The position numbers and the translations under genes were made by a program. The notes under the pieces were generated by a model. That model worked only from the letters and a program-made list of their open reading frames with translations, did not search any database and was not told the origin of the DNA. DNA of 13,869 nt from the NCBI GenBank assembly GCA_963764805.1, contig CAVXUB010000007.1:1-13869 (forward strand), in the 5' to 3' direction. This stretch comes from CAVXUB01 sp963764805 (GTDB lineage Bacteria > Actinomycetota > Acidimicrobiia > Acidimicrobiales > Bog-793). Shown here piece by piece: positions 1-5,881 of this stretch (positions are counted from its first letter, which is position 1; every line of letters starts with the position of its first letter).

Positions 1-62
1 GGATTCGAACCCGTGCCTCCACCTTGAGAGGGTGGTGTCCTAGGCCTCTAGACGATGGGACC
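1..62 (-). tRNA. tRNA-Glu (anticodon CTC), 3' end cut by window edge
   Basis: Read leftward from 62, the sequence begins GGTCCCATCGTCTAG, the usual bacterial tRNA-Glu acceptor and D-arm start. The anticodon arm follows, with stem CCACC/GGTGG around loop CTCTCAA, giving anticodon CTC (glutamate). The T arm GGTTCGAATCC runs to base 1, so the last T-stem bases, the 3' acceptor strand and any CCA end lie outside the window. It lies 39 bases downstream of tRNA-Gln on the same strand, so the two are probably co-transcribed. Confidence 0.95.
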
Positions 63-101
63 CCGCCCGGTGCGGAGCCTCGTGGCACCTCACGGGTTGA
101 G

Positions 102-173
102 CTCCGGGGGGAGGACTCGAACCCCCAATAACAGGGCCAGAACCTGTCGTGTTGCCGATTACACCACCCCGGA
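102..173 (-). tRNA. tRNA-Gln (anticodon CTG)
   Basis: Read leftward from 173, the 72-base molecule starts TCCGGGG and ends CCCCGGA plus discriminator G, which closes a seven-base acceptor stem. The anticodon stem ACAGG/CCTGT encloses loop TTCTGGC, giving anticodon CTG (glutamine). The T arm is GGGGG-TTCGAGT-CCTCC, with one G-T pair. No CCA is encoded. Together with tRNA-Glu and gltX it forms a Glu/Gln translation cluster. In many actinobacteria GluRS also charges tRNA-Gln and GatCAB corrects it; whether that holds here cannot be seen. Confidence 0.95.
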
Positions 174-186
174 ATGGGCGCAGGTC

Positions 187-216
187 AGCCTAGCGGACGC
201 AGGTGGCGGCGGTGAA
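187..216 (-). promoter_or_regulatory. Predicted promoter of the tRNA-Gln/tRNA-Glu unit
   Basis: On the minus strand TTCACC (216-211, four of six matches to TTGACA) is followed after 18 bases by TAGGCT (192-187), a common actinobacterial -10 form. The -10 box ends 13 bases before the first base of tRNA-Gln, so a start near 180 would leave a short leader. No start site has been measured. Confidence 0.5.
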
Positions 217-299
217 CAGGCCGATCGCATGGCCAACACGGCGCCAAGACACTCGAGCCGCCCGAGCCGCCTGAGTCGCCGCCCCCGCCGCCGAGGGAC

Positions 300-313
300 G
301 CATGCCGGCATGC
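300..313. repeat. Perfect 14-bp palindrome GCATGCCGGCATGC
   Basis: The sequence equals its own reverse complement. It lies in the gene-free stretch between the DUF218 gene and the tRNA genes, about 85 bases upstream of the predicted tRNA promoter on the minus strand. It could be a protein-binding site or part of a processing or termination structure. Nothing else indicates a role. Confidence 0.4.
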
Positions 314-334
314 AACCGTCCGATTGTTCTGGCC

Positions 335-373
335 GAGCTTTTGATGCGGATGCCTTAATTCCGCCAAAAGCTC
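335..373 (-). terminator. Stem-loop downstream of the DUF218 gene (possible terminator)
   Basis: The arms GAGCTTTTG (335-343) and CAAAAGCTC (365-373) are perfect nine-base complements. Inside them GCGG (346-349) pairs with CCGC (361-364), leaving a two-base bulge and an 11-base loop. It begins about 80 bases after the DUF218 stop in the leftward direction. There is no T-run after it, so it would be a U-less terminator or a processing site. The stem itself is clear; its role is inferred. Confidence 0.45.
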
Positions 374-452
374 ATCTGACCGCGCACTCTCCTCCCACCA
401 CTCTCCTCCGACCATGGCATCGCCGGCCAGAGGATGATGGATCAGGAACGAA

Positions 453-1128
453 CTACGACGAGGCCCACCCCGTCGACCCGAAGCCGAAGACCCGCCCCTC
501 GGCCACTGCCGTCGCCTGCTTCCAGACGGCCCTCACGTCAGCCCAGAACCCGTGCGAGGGCGGACTGGCGGGCGAGAACTCCGCATGTAGGCCAGCTGAC
601 GCCGCAGTAGCCCGCAGCCTTAGCCCGTCCAGCGGATCCGAGACGATGATCACAGTGGCGTGCGGGTAGCGCGCCCTCGACCATCGAGAACGCGGCGGGA
701 TCGTTAGCGCCAGGCACCTGCACGACGTGACCCGCGCCAAGTCCCTGTTGCTCGAGGAACCGCGCCTCGACAGCCGCCTCCGTCAGCCGGGACCCGGCCG
801 ACGCGGCGGGACCGGCCGACCCAGCCGCGCCGGCAGAGCCCGGAGAGACGCCACCAGTCACGACGATCACCGGCGCCTTCCCAGCTCGGTAGAGGCTGAG
901 TGCCTGCTCGAGCCGGCTGGCGAGGTCAGCCGACGCAACACCGCCGGGCGTTGGCTCGCCCATCACGACGATCGCCTGAGCGGCGCCGACGGCACTCGGC
1001 TCCTGTGACACCTCCGAGGCGCTCAGCACCTGCCCGACCGAGACCACGACGAACACGAAGACGCCGACCACGACCAGTACGACGAGCTTCAGCGCCCACT
1101 TCACGATCTTGAAAGCTAAGAACGGCAA
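453..1128 (-). CDS. DUF218/YdcF-SanA-like membrane-anchored protein, frameshifted
   Basis: The first frame starts at TTG 1128, nine bases after a GGGGG tract that may act as a weak ribosome-binding site. It opens with a basic segment and one hydrophobic helix (about residues 12-36), then a DUF218-like domain: AQAIVVMG, a RLEQALSLYRAGKAPVIVVTGG block, an Ala/Gly/Ser-rich insert, and VEARFLEQQGLG. After SMVEG (near 676) that frame turns into non-family sequence and stops at 538. The family-like continuation, RYPHATVIIVSDPLDGLRLRATAASAGL, is found in another frame and runs to a TAG at 453. One base too many (or two too few) in the GGGCGCGC tract at about 670-677 explains the switch. This is either a sequencing or assembly indel or a young pseudogene. 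DUF218 proteins are envelope-associated with poorly defined roles. It lies 72 bases after gltX on the same strand. Confidence 0.75.
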
Positions 1129-1200
1129 CGCTTCCCCCGCTGCAGCATCATCAGGATCAGACGACGACCGGCAACAAACGTCGCCGACCAGGACGCGAAA

Positions 1201-2622
1201 TTAGCCCCTCGGCGCCGCCGGGACGCGTTCAATCGCAGACCGCAAGCGAGCAAGCGCTCGCTCACGCCCGAGAACCACCAACGACTCGAACAAGGGCAGC
1301 CCGACCGTGCGGCCCATCGTCGCCACCCTGATCGGAGCCTGCACCTTGGAGAGCTTGCGACCGAAACGCTCACCGATCGACTCCACGGCCGCCTTCAGCG
1401 TCTCCGGGTCGAACGGGCAGGTCTCGAATGTTTCGATCGTCGCCGACAGGATCGCCTCCGCCTGAGGGTCGGAGAGGATCGCCTTGTCGAAGGAGATCTC
1501 CTCGGGCTCGAAGTCGTCGGCCAACGCGAAGCCGACGTAACCCGGCACCTCGCCAAGGGTCACCACCCGCTCCTTGGCGAGCGGCGCCAGCGCCTGGTAG
1601 TCAGCCGCTCGCTCGGCGGAGTCGCCGATCAGCCCCTCCACCCAAGGCTGAGCCGCCGAGATGAACGCCTCGTCAGACATCGCCCGGATGTACACGCCGT
1701 TGAAGTGCGCCAGTTTCTTCTCGTCGAAGAATGCAGGCGAGCTGTTCACGTCCTCGAGTCTGAACTCCGCGATCATCTCCTCGAGGGTGAGGAACTCGCG
1801 CCCGTCCCCTGGGGACCATCCGAGGATCGACAGGAAGTTGCGCATTGCGTCGACGAGGAAGCCTTGATCGCGGTAGTCCTCGAGAGCGACCTTGTCGCGG
1901 CGTTTCGAGAGCTTCTGCCGCTTGTCGTTGACGAGCACGGGCACGTGGGCGTACACGGGCAACGGCCCCCCGTCGAGGGCCTCCCAGAGCATCACTGCCT
2001 TCGGGGTCGTCGGGAGGTGCTCCTCTCCCCGCATGACGTGGGTGATCCGCATGTCGAGGTCGTCGACGACGACCGCCAGCACGAACAAGGGAACCCCGTT
2101 CGAGCGGACGACGACGAAGTCCTCGATCGTCTCGTTGGCGAACACGACATCGCCGCGGATCAGGTCCCTCACCAAGGTGGTGCCCGAGTCCGGGACCCTG
2201 AACCGCAGCGCCCGCCCGAGGCCGGGCTGCAGCCCTCGGTCACGGCAGAAGCCGTCGTAGCCGGGCGTGGCATTCCCCTTGGTGCGCTCCTCGACGACCT
2301 CACGAGTGCAGTCGCAGGCGTAGAGGTGGCCCCCCGCCAGCAGCTTGTCGACAGCCGCCTCGTAAAGACCCGAGCGCTCGGACTGGCGGTAGGGACCCTC
2401 GTCGACCGTGACCCCCAGCCAGTCGAGGGCGCTCAGAATCCCGCCGACCCACTCCTCCCGGTTCCGCTCGGTGTCGGTGTCTTCGATGCGGAGCACGAAG
2501 GTGCCCCCCTGCTGGCGCGCGAAGTACCAGTTCCACAGCGCTGTGCGGGCGCTGCCGACGTGGAAGAAGCCCGTCGGCGACGGCGCGAAACGAACACGGG
2601 GACCACCGGGAGCAGAGACCAT
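1201..2622 (-). CDS. gltX: Glutamate--tRNA ligase (GluRS)
   Basis: This cytosolic class I aminoacyl-tRNA synthetase attaches glutamate to tRNA-Glu using ATP. The 473-residue length is normal for bacterial GluRS. Visible motifs are FAPSPTG followed by the HIGH-type HVGS (residues 12-24), RIEDTD (45-50), a Cys-x-Cys pair (103, 105) with a third Cys at 126 like the zinc-binding region of Escherichia coli GluRS, RGEEHL (198-203), and the KMSKS-type KLSKR (237-241). The C-terminal half is the helical anticodon-binding region. The ATG at 2622 directly precedes the conserved N-terminus, but no clear Shine-Dalgarno sequence is seen. The gene lies 42 bases after the LRV gene and upstream of tRNA-Gln and tRNA-Glu on the same strand. 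Whether it discriminates against tRNA-Gln cannot be decided by eye. Confidence 0.98.
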   Translation of the reverse strand: MVSAPGGPRVRFAPSPTGFFHVGSARTALWNWYFARQQGGTFVLRIEDTDTERNREEWVGGILSALDWLGVTVDEGPYRQSERSGLYEAAVDKLLAGGHLYACDCTREVVEERTKGNATPGYDGFCRDRGLQPGLGRALRFRVPDSGTTLVRDLIRGDVVFANETIEDFVVVRSNGVPLFVLAVVVDDLDMRITHVMRGEEHLPTTPKAVMLWEALDGGPLPVYAHVPVLVNDKRQKLSKRRDKVALEDYRDQGFLVDAMRNFLSILGWSPGDGREFLTLEEMIAEFRLEDVNSSPAFFDEKKLAHFNGVYIRAMSDEAFISAAQPWVEGLIGDSAERAADYQALAPLAKERVVTLGEVPGYVGFALADDFEPEEISFDKAILSDPQAEAILSATIETFETCPFDPETLKAAVESIGERFGRKLSKVQAPIRVATMGRTVGLPLFESLVVLGRERALARLRSAIERVPAAPRG

Positions 2623-2662
2623 CGTGGGCGAATCTACCGGCTGCTCGCAGCCGAGCCGGAAA

Positions 2663-2679
2663 GCTCAGGAGGCCTGAGC
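2663..2679 (-). terminator. Short hairpin at the end of the LRV gene (possible terminator or attenuator before gltX)
   Basis: The seven-base arms GCTCAGG (2663-2669) and CCTGAGC (2673-2679) are perfect complements with a three-base loop. On the minus strand the stem is followed by TTTCC, a weak U-tract. It includes the LRV stop codon and lies about 40 bases before the gltX start, so it could reduce read-through into gltX. Confidence 0.45.
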
Positions 2680-3351
2680 ACCGCCTCGCTTGACGAGCTG
2701 ACGCAACACGAGGTTCGGCGGCGTGGTGCTCGCCCAGCACTCGAACTTCTGGATCGCCTGCGCTACGCCGAGACCGAGGGCGATCGAGGGCAAGGCCTCC
2801 ACCCCGAGCTCGCGCTTTGCGCTGTCGGACAGGCTGGGATTGGTGGCCACGCAGAAGATCCCATGCCTGTCGCCCGAACGGACTATCACGGCGGCGATGT
2901 CCTCGGTCAGGTTCGGGTTCCGCCCGACCGCCATCATCACGCTCGTCTCGCCCCGCTCGGCGAGCATCATGAGCACTTCCAGGCTCGTGTTCGGATGCAG
3001 CCCGACACGCCGTCGAAGCACGGTGGCGGCGTGCTTGCCGATCTCGTCGGCCTCTCGCGCCAACCGCTCGAGGATGGAGGCGTTGCTCGAGGGATTGCAC
3101 GCAACGGCCTGTCGAACGGCCGGCGTCGGGTCACTCGCCAACAGCTCCAGGAAGGCCGGCTCCGTGCTCGGCGCATGGGCCAGCTGTGCCCTCACGTTCC
3201 AGTAGGGGCTGAGGACAGCGTCTTCCGGGTCCTCGACGAGAGTCTTGCGCCGAGTGGCGACCGGACGGTGATAGGCGGGAAGCACCCGCCAGTCTTGGAA
3301 GATCACGGCCAGTACCTTCAATCTTCGATAGATATCGCCTGGGTCGGGCAT
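2665..3351 (-). CDS. Leucine-rich-repeat-variant (LRV) protein, partner of the overlapping ferredoxin
   Basis: From ATG 3351 the product is 228 residues, with no signal peptide or membrane segment. Its core is a tandem of roughly 26-residue helical repeats of LRV type: VRAQLAHAPST (53-63), VRQAVACNPSSNASILERLAREAD (79-102), a diverged unit around RRRVGLHPNTSLEVLMMLAERGE (113-135), VMMAVGRNPNLTEDIAAVI (138-156) and GIFCVATNPSLSDSAKREL (164-182). The recurring V-A-x-NP-x(4-6)-L pattern is diagnostic of the family. LRV proteins are poorly characterised. The Azotobacter vinelandii example carries an N-terminal Fe-S domain, whereas here the Fe-S protein is the separate upstream gene. Two starts are possible: ATG 3351 (34-base overlap with the ferredoxin) or TTG 3321, which forms a TTGA overlap with the ferredoxin stop and would give 218 residues. 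Neither has a strong Shine-Dalgarno sequence. The function is unknown. Confidence 0.8.
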   Translation of the reverse strand: MPDPGDIYRRLKVLAVIFQDWRVLPAYHRPVATRRKTLVEDPEDAVLSPYWNVRAQLAHAPSTEPAFLELLASDPTPAVRQAVACNPSSNASILERLAREADEIGKHAATVLRRRVGLHPNTSLEVLMMLAERGETSVMMAVGRNPNLTEDIAAVIVRSGDRHGIFCVATNPSLSDSAKRELGVEALPSIALGLGVAQAIQKFECWASTTPPNLVLRQLVKRGGAQAS

Positions 3352-3509
3352 GCGTTGACGGCTTGCATGACCTTGGCTCGCAGCTCCTCCGGCGGCGTCT
3401 CGTCGAGGACGTACATGAAGTCGTCGTCCCGAACCTCGAAGACCTCCGGCAGGATCCCCATGCACAAGCCGTTGCTCTCGCAGCGGTCGTAGTCCACGAC
3501 GATTCTCAT
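3318..3509 (-). CDS. [3Fe-4S] ferredoxin, cytochrome P450-partner type
   Basis: This is a 63-residue soluble electron carrier. The cluster ligands fit the CXX?XXC(X)nCP pattern of actinobacterial P450-associated ferredoxins: Cys10, Cys16 and Cys54 followed by Pro. The variable position normally filled by the fourth cysteine is Asn13, which suggests a [3Fe-4S] rather than [4Fe-4S] cluster. The surrounding ILPEVFEVRDDDF and CPTQAISIED are typical of the family, and the length is complete. The ATG at 3509 is preceded by GGGAGGGG at good spacing. The gene is first in a leftward unit and its end overlaps the LRV gene. Such ferredoxins usually pass electrons from a reductase to a P450 or Rieske-type oxygenase; neither is in this window, so the partner is elsewhere or is LRV-related. 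Confidence 0.93.
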   Translation of the reverse strand: MRIVVDYDRCESNGLCMGILPEVFEVRDDDFMYVLDETPPEELRAKVMQAVNACPTQAISIED

Positions 3510-3561
3510 GGCACCCCTCCCGGTCTCGTCGCACTGCGCTACCGGCCAAGCAACCTGTCAA

Positions 3562-3598
3562 CAGACCTATCGTACGTTGTAGGTCTGCCAGTTGGCAG
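3562..3598. promoter_or_regulatory. Two adjoining inverted repeats upstream of the ferredoxin gene (candidate operator)
   Basis: CAGACCTA (3562-3569) and TAGGTCTG (3580-3587) are perfect eight-base arms around a ten-base spacer. CTGCCA (3585-3590) and TGGCAG (3593-3598) form a second element with a two-base centre that shares three bases with the first. A minus-strand TACGAT -10-like box lies within the first element, so a bound repressor would block ferredoxin transcription. The repeats are observed; the operator role is inferred and the regulator is unknown. Confidence 0.45.
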
Positions 3599-3687
3599 GA
3601 CTAGCGGCCGATAATCTCAGTGACCTGTAGTTATTTGGGACGCTCAGGGCTTCTCGGCCCCGACTAACCCATGGCATAGAACTGGAA

Positions 3688-3705
3688 CCACGGCCATGGC
3701 CGTGG
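3688..3705. repeat. Perfect 18-bp palindrome in the SDR/ferredoxin intergenic region
   Basis: CCACGGCCATGGCCGTGG equals its own reverse complement. It could be a dimeric protein-binding site, or a hairpin with a seven-base stem and CATG loop. It lies 116 bases upstream of the SDR start. There is no T-run on either side, which argues against an intrinsic terminator. Confidence 0.45.
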
Positions 3706-3808
3706 CCCAGTGCAATCTTGGCACCATCCACCTGCTGCTCGCCCACCTGACCGCGCACTTGCATGGGTGCCGGGTGGGTGTCAGATAGCTGCAAGCGGGG
3801 GCCGCCGG

Positions 3809-3814
3809 TACAGT
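3809..3814 (+). promoter_or_regulatory. Candidate -10 box for a leaderless SDR transcript
   Basis: TACAGT fits the actinobacterial TAnnnT -10 form and ends exactly six bases before the SDR ATG at 3821. Transcription starting at the usual distance would begin on the A of ATG. This agrees with the absence of any Shine-Dalgarno sequence there. No convincing -35 element is seen. Confidence 0.45.
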
Positions 3815-3820
3815 GCGCGC

Positions 3821-4633
3821 ATGAGCCTTCCCTCGCCCGCAGCAGACCGGACCTGCCTAGTCACAGGGGCATCGGCCGGGATCGGCGTCGAGATCGCCCG
3901 CCAACTCGCCCGCCGAGGGCACGGGCTGGTGCTCGCAGCGCGACGCATCGGCCCCTTGGAGGAGCTGGCGGCGGACCTGCGGTCGCAACACGGCGTCCGG
4001 GTCGAGTCCATCCCCATCGACATCAGCGACGCCGACGCCCGACGGGCTCTGCCCGGTCGGCTGCAGGACCTCGGGCTGACGCTCGACGTGCTGGTGAACA
4101 ACGCCGGTTTCGGGACTTCGGGAGCCGTGGCCAAGGGGGACGAGGAGCGGGCGATCGCGATGATCCGCACCAACGTCGAAGCCGTCGCCTCGTTGTGCTC
4201 GCTCTTCGTGCCGGGCATGGTGGCCCGTAGGCAGGGCGCGATCCTCAACGTCGCATCGACGGCCGCATTCCAACCACTGCCGGGGCAGGCCGGGTACGCC
4301 GCCTCGAAGGCGTTCGTGCTCTCCTACTCCGAGGCGCTCCGGACCGAAGTCGCAGGTTCGGGCGTCTCGGTCACCGTCCTCTGCCCAGGTCCCGTCGAGA
4401 CCGAGTTCTCGTCGGTCGCCGGCATCGCCGACAACGAGGCACACACCTTGCCGAGGTTCATGTGGGTGTCGGCTGTCGACGTTGCCAGGGCAGCAGTCGA
4501 GGGGCTCGACCGCGGACGGGCGGTCGTCATTCCGGGGGTCGCCAACAGAGTGGCGGCCAGCGCCGCCGCCCACACGCCGCGCAGGCTGCTGATGCCGATG
4601 ATCGCCCGCACCTCGCCGCTCGCCAAGCGCTGA
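3821..4633 (+). CDS. Short-chain dehydrogenase/reductase (SDR), NADP(H)-type
   Basis: This is a 270-residue soluble oxidoreductase of the classical SDR superfamily, acting on an unknown alcohol/carbonyl substrate. It shows TGASAGIG (15-22) for cofactor binding, a basic AARR after the second strand (39-42) favouring NADP(H), NNAG (93-96), and catalytic Asn118, Ser146, Tyr159 and Lys163 (YAASK), then PG (189-190). The tail after about residue 245 is Ala/Arg-rich. The same frame is open upstream, but the conserved fold begins at ATG 3821. There is no Shine-Dalgarno sequence, and a TAnnnT box six bases upstream suggests a leaderless mRNA. It converges on the ADH gene 33 bases away. The substrate cannot be told from sequence. 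Confidence 0.93.
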   Translation: MSLPSPAADRTCLVTGASAGIGVEIARQLARRGHGLVLAARRIGPLEELAADLRSQHGVRVESIPIDISDADARRALPGRLQDLGLTLDVLVNNAGFGTSGAVAKGDEERAIAMIRTNVEAVASLCSLFVPGMVARRQGAILNVASTAAFQPLPGQAGYAASKAFVLSYSEALRTEVAGSGVSVTVLCPGPVETEFSSVAGIADNEAHTLPRFMWVSAVDVARAAVEGLDRGRAVVIPGVANRVAASAAAHTPRRLLMPMIARTSPLAKR

Positions 4634-4669
4634 CCGGCGCCCGGATCCGGCGCCTAGATCCGGCGCCTA
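4634..4669. repeat. Convergent SDR/ADH junction with a 13-bp tandem duplication and GGCGCC repeats
   Basis: GATCCGGCGCCTA occurs twice in tandem (4644-4656 and 4657-4669); the second copy supplies the ADH stop codon (CTA on the plus strand, TAG on the coding strand). Three self-complementary GGCGCC cores in the interval can pair in hairpins such as GGCGCC-N7-GGCGCC. The short gap between convergent genes could therefore act as a bidirectional terminator. There is no T-run, so termination is an inference. Confidence 0.5.
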
Positions 4670-5746
4670 GAAGGTGATGACCTGGCGGATCACCTCGCCG
4701 CGGCGCATGGCGGCGAAGGCGTCGTTGATCTCGTCGATCTTCATGCGGCGGGTGATCATCCCCTCGAGGTCGAGGCGGCCGGTTCGCCAGAGCCGGATCA
4801 TCCGGTCGAAGTCGGTCCGCACGTCGGCAGAGCCGTACATCGAGCCCAAGAGGGCCTTCTCGGCCCAGAAGAACTCGAAGGCGTTGAACTCAACGGTCTG
4901 GTCCGCACGGCCGACGCCGACGATCACTGCCGTCCCGCCACGGGACACCGCGTCGTAGGCGGCCCGGATGGTCGCCGGGTGGCCGATGCACTCGAACGCA
5001 TAATCGAAACCGTCCCCGCCCGTCAGCGTGTACGACAGCTCCGCCAGCTTGTCCGGCTGCACCCCGTGGGTAGCTCCGAACCTCTTCGCCTCCTCGAGCT
5101 TCGCCTCGACAAGGTCGACGGCGATGATCTCGGCGGCACCCGCCACCCGGGCACCCTGAATGGCCGCGATCCCCACTCCCCCGCATCCGAACACGACGAC
5201 CGATGAACCGGGCTTCACCTTTGCGGTGTTGATCACCGCGCCGACCCCGGTCATCACGCCGCACCCGATCAGGGAGGCGATCTCGAAAGGCACGTCGTCT
5301 GCGATCTTCACGGCAGCTGCCTCGGGGATGACGATCTCCTCGGCGAACGTTCCCATCCCGGTGAACCCGTAGGCCGGGGTGCCGCCGACCGTGAAGTGCA
5401 TCGTGAAGGCGCTGTTGAGCATCACCTGCATGCACAGGTTGGCCTTGCCGCGCAGGCAGAACTTGCACTTCCCGCAGGGCGGCATCCAGGCCACGATGAT
5501 GTGGTCGCCCGGCTTAAGCGACGTCACGCCCTCGCCCACGGCGATGATCTCGCCGGCCCCCTCGTGCCCGAGCACGGCCGGTACGGGCTGAGGGATCGTC
5601 CCCGTCATCGCTGACAGGTCTGAATGGCAGACCCCCGTGGCGTGGATCTTCACCCTGACCTCACCCGGACCCGGATCGCCCACCTCGACGTCGTCGTGCA
5701 CCTGCACGTTCTCGTCGCCGACGTTGTGCAGCACCGCAGCTTGCAT
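4667..5746 (-). CDS. Zinc-dependent alcohol dehydrogenase (MDR family)
   Basis: This 359-residue cytosolic medium-chain dehydrogenase interconverts an alcohol and an aldehyde or ketone using NAD(H). Catalytic zinc ligands are Cys40 (GVCHSD), His61 with Glu62 (GHEGAGE) and Cys162 (GCGVMTG). Structural zinc ligands are Cys91, Cys94, Cys97 and Cys105. The nucleotide fold has GCGGVG (187-192), and Asp211 after the second strand favours NAD. It resembles class III-like and AdhD-type actinobacterial enzymes; the substrate is unknown. The start is well supported: GAGGAG lies six bases before ATG 5746. The KstR-like TetR gene lies 172 bases upstream on the same strand. A predicted promoter in that gap overlaps a sequence shared with the TetR gene's own palindrome, so repression by that protein is plausible. 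Confidence 0.95.
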   Translation of the reverse strand: MQAAVLHNVGDENVQVHDDVEVGDPGPGEVRVKIHATGVCHSDLSAMTGTIPQPVPAVLGHEGAGEIIAVGEGVTSLKPGDHIIVAWMPPCGKCKFCLRGKANLCMQVMLNSAFTMHFTVGGTPAYGFTGMGTFAEEIVIPEAAAVKIADDVPFEIASLIGCGVMTGVGAVINTAKVKPGSSVVVFGCGGVGIAAIQGARVAGAAEIIAVDLVEAKLEEAKRFGATHGVQPDKLAELSYTLTGGDGFDYAFECIGHPATIRAAYDAVSRGGTAVIVGVGRADQTVEFNAFEFFWAEKALLGSMYGSADVRTDFDRMIRLWRTGRLDLEGMITRRMKIDEINDAFAAMRRGEVIRQVITF

Positions 5747-5800
5747 CGCATGCTCCTCGTCTCAGGTCGAGCGCCAGCTGGCCCATGGGCCCAACCGTTC

Positions 5801-5828
5801 CGGGCCGGCCGGTCCGGGCCGGCCGGTC
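5801..5828. repeat. Two perfect tandem copies of a 14-bp GC-only repeat in the ADH leader
   Basis: CGGGCCGGCCGGTC is present at 5801-5814 and again at 5815-5828, followed by CG. Each copy contains the self-complementary GGCCGGCC. It lies between the predicted ADH promoter and its ribosome-binding site, so the leader RNA could fold strongly here. It could equally be a simple slippage duplication. Confidence 0.6.
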
Positions 5829-5844
5829 CGTCGCCGGCCGAGAC

Positions 5845-5873
5845 ATTGGAACACGTCGGGTATTGCCGTGCAA
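5845..5873 (-). promoter_or_regulatory. Predicted ADH promoter, overlapping a KstR-like half site
   Basis: On the minus strand TTGCAC (5873-5868, four of six to TTGACA) is followed after exactly 17 bases by TCCAAT (5850-5845, four of six to TATAAT). The plus-strand sequence TGGAACACGT at 5847-5856 covers the -10 box and matches ten consecutive bases of the palindrome at the start of the TetR gene. Transcription would start near 5838, leaving a leader of about 90 bases. Confidence 0.45.
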
Positions 5874-5881
5874 CTGACGGC

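Larger units (their letters stand above)
3510..3820. other. Divergent control region between the ferredoxin and SDR genes (no gene)
   Basis: These 311 bases separate the starts of two divergent genes. I see no coding sequence that looks real. They contain an interrupted palindrome at 3562-3587, an adjoining one at 3585-3598, an 18-bp perfect palindrome at 3688-3705, and a TACAGT box just before the SDR start. On the minus strand there is also a perfect TTGACA (3561-3556), but no good -10 box follows it at standard spacing. A TACGAT (minus strand, inside the 3562-3587 palindrome) is an alternative -10 for the ferredoxin. Confidence 0.6.

Noticed and set aside
55..669. Plus-strand open frame running across both tRNA genes
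   Set aside because: It overlaps two tRNAs and the DUF218 gene on the opposite strand, and the product has no family features.
1705..3492. Very long open frame antisense to gltX and the LRV gene
   Set aside because: It lies opposite two genes with clear family motifs, has no recognisable domain, and is the shadow frame expected when third codon positions are mostly G or C.
3539..3561. TTGACA on the minus strand as the -35 box of the ferredoxin promoter
   Set aside because: The hexamer is perfect, but no acceptable -10 box occurs 16-18 bases downstream (the sequence there is GC-rich), so I do not list it as a promoter.
3567..3794. Possible small leftward gene in the ferredoxin/SDR gap
   Set aside because: No ribosome-binding site, no recognisable domain, and it would cover the palindromes; control DNA is the simpler reading.
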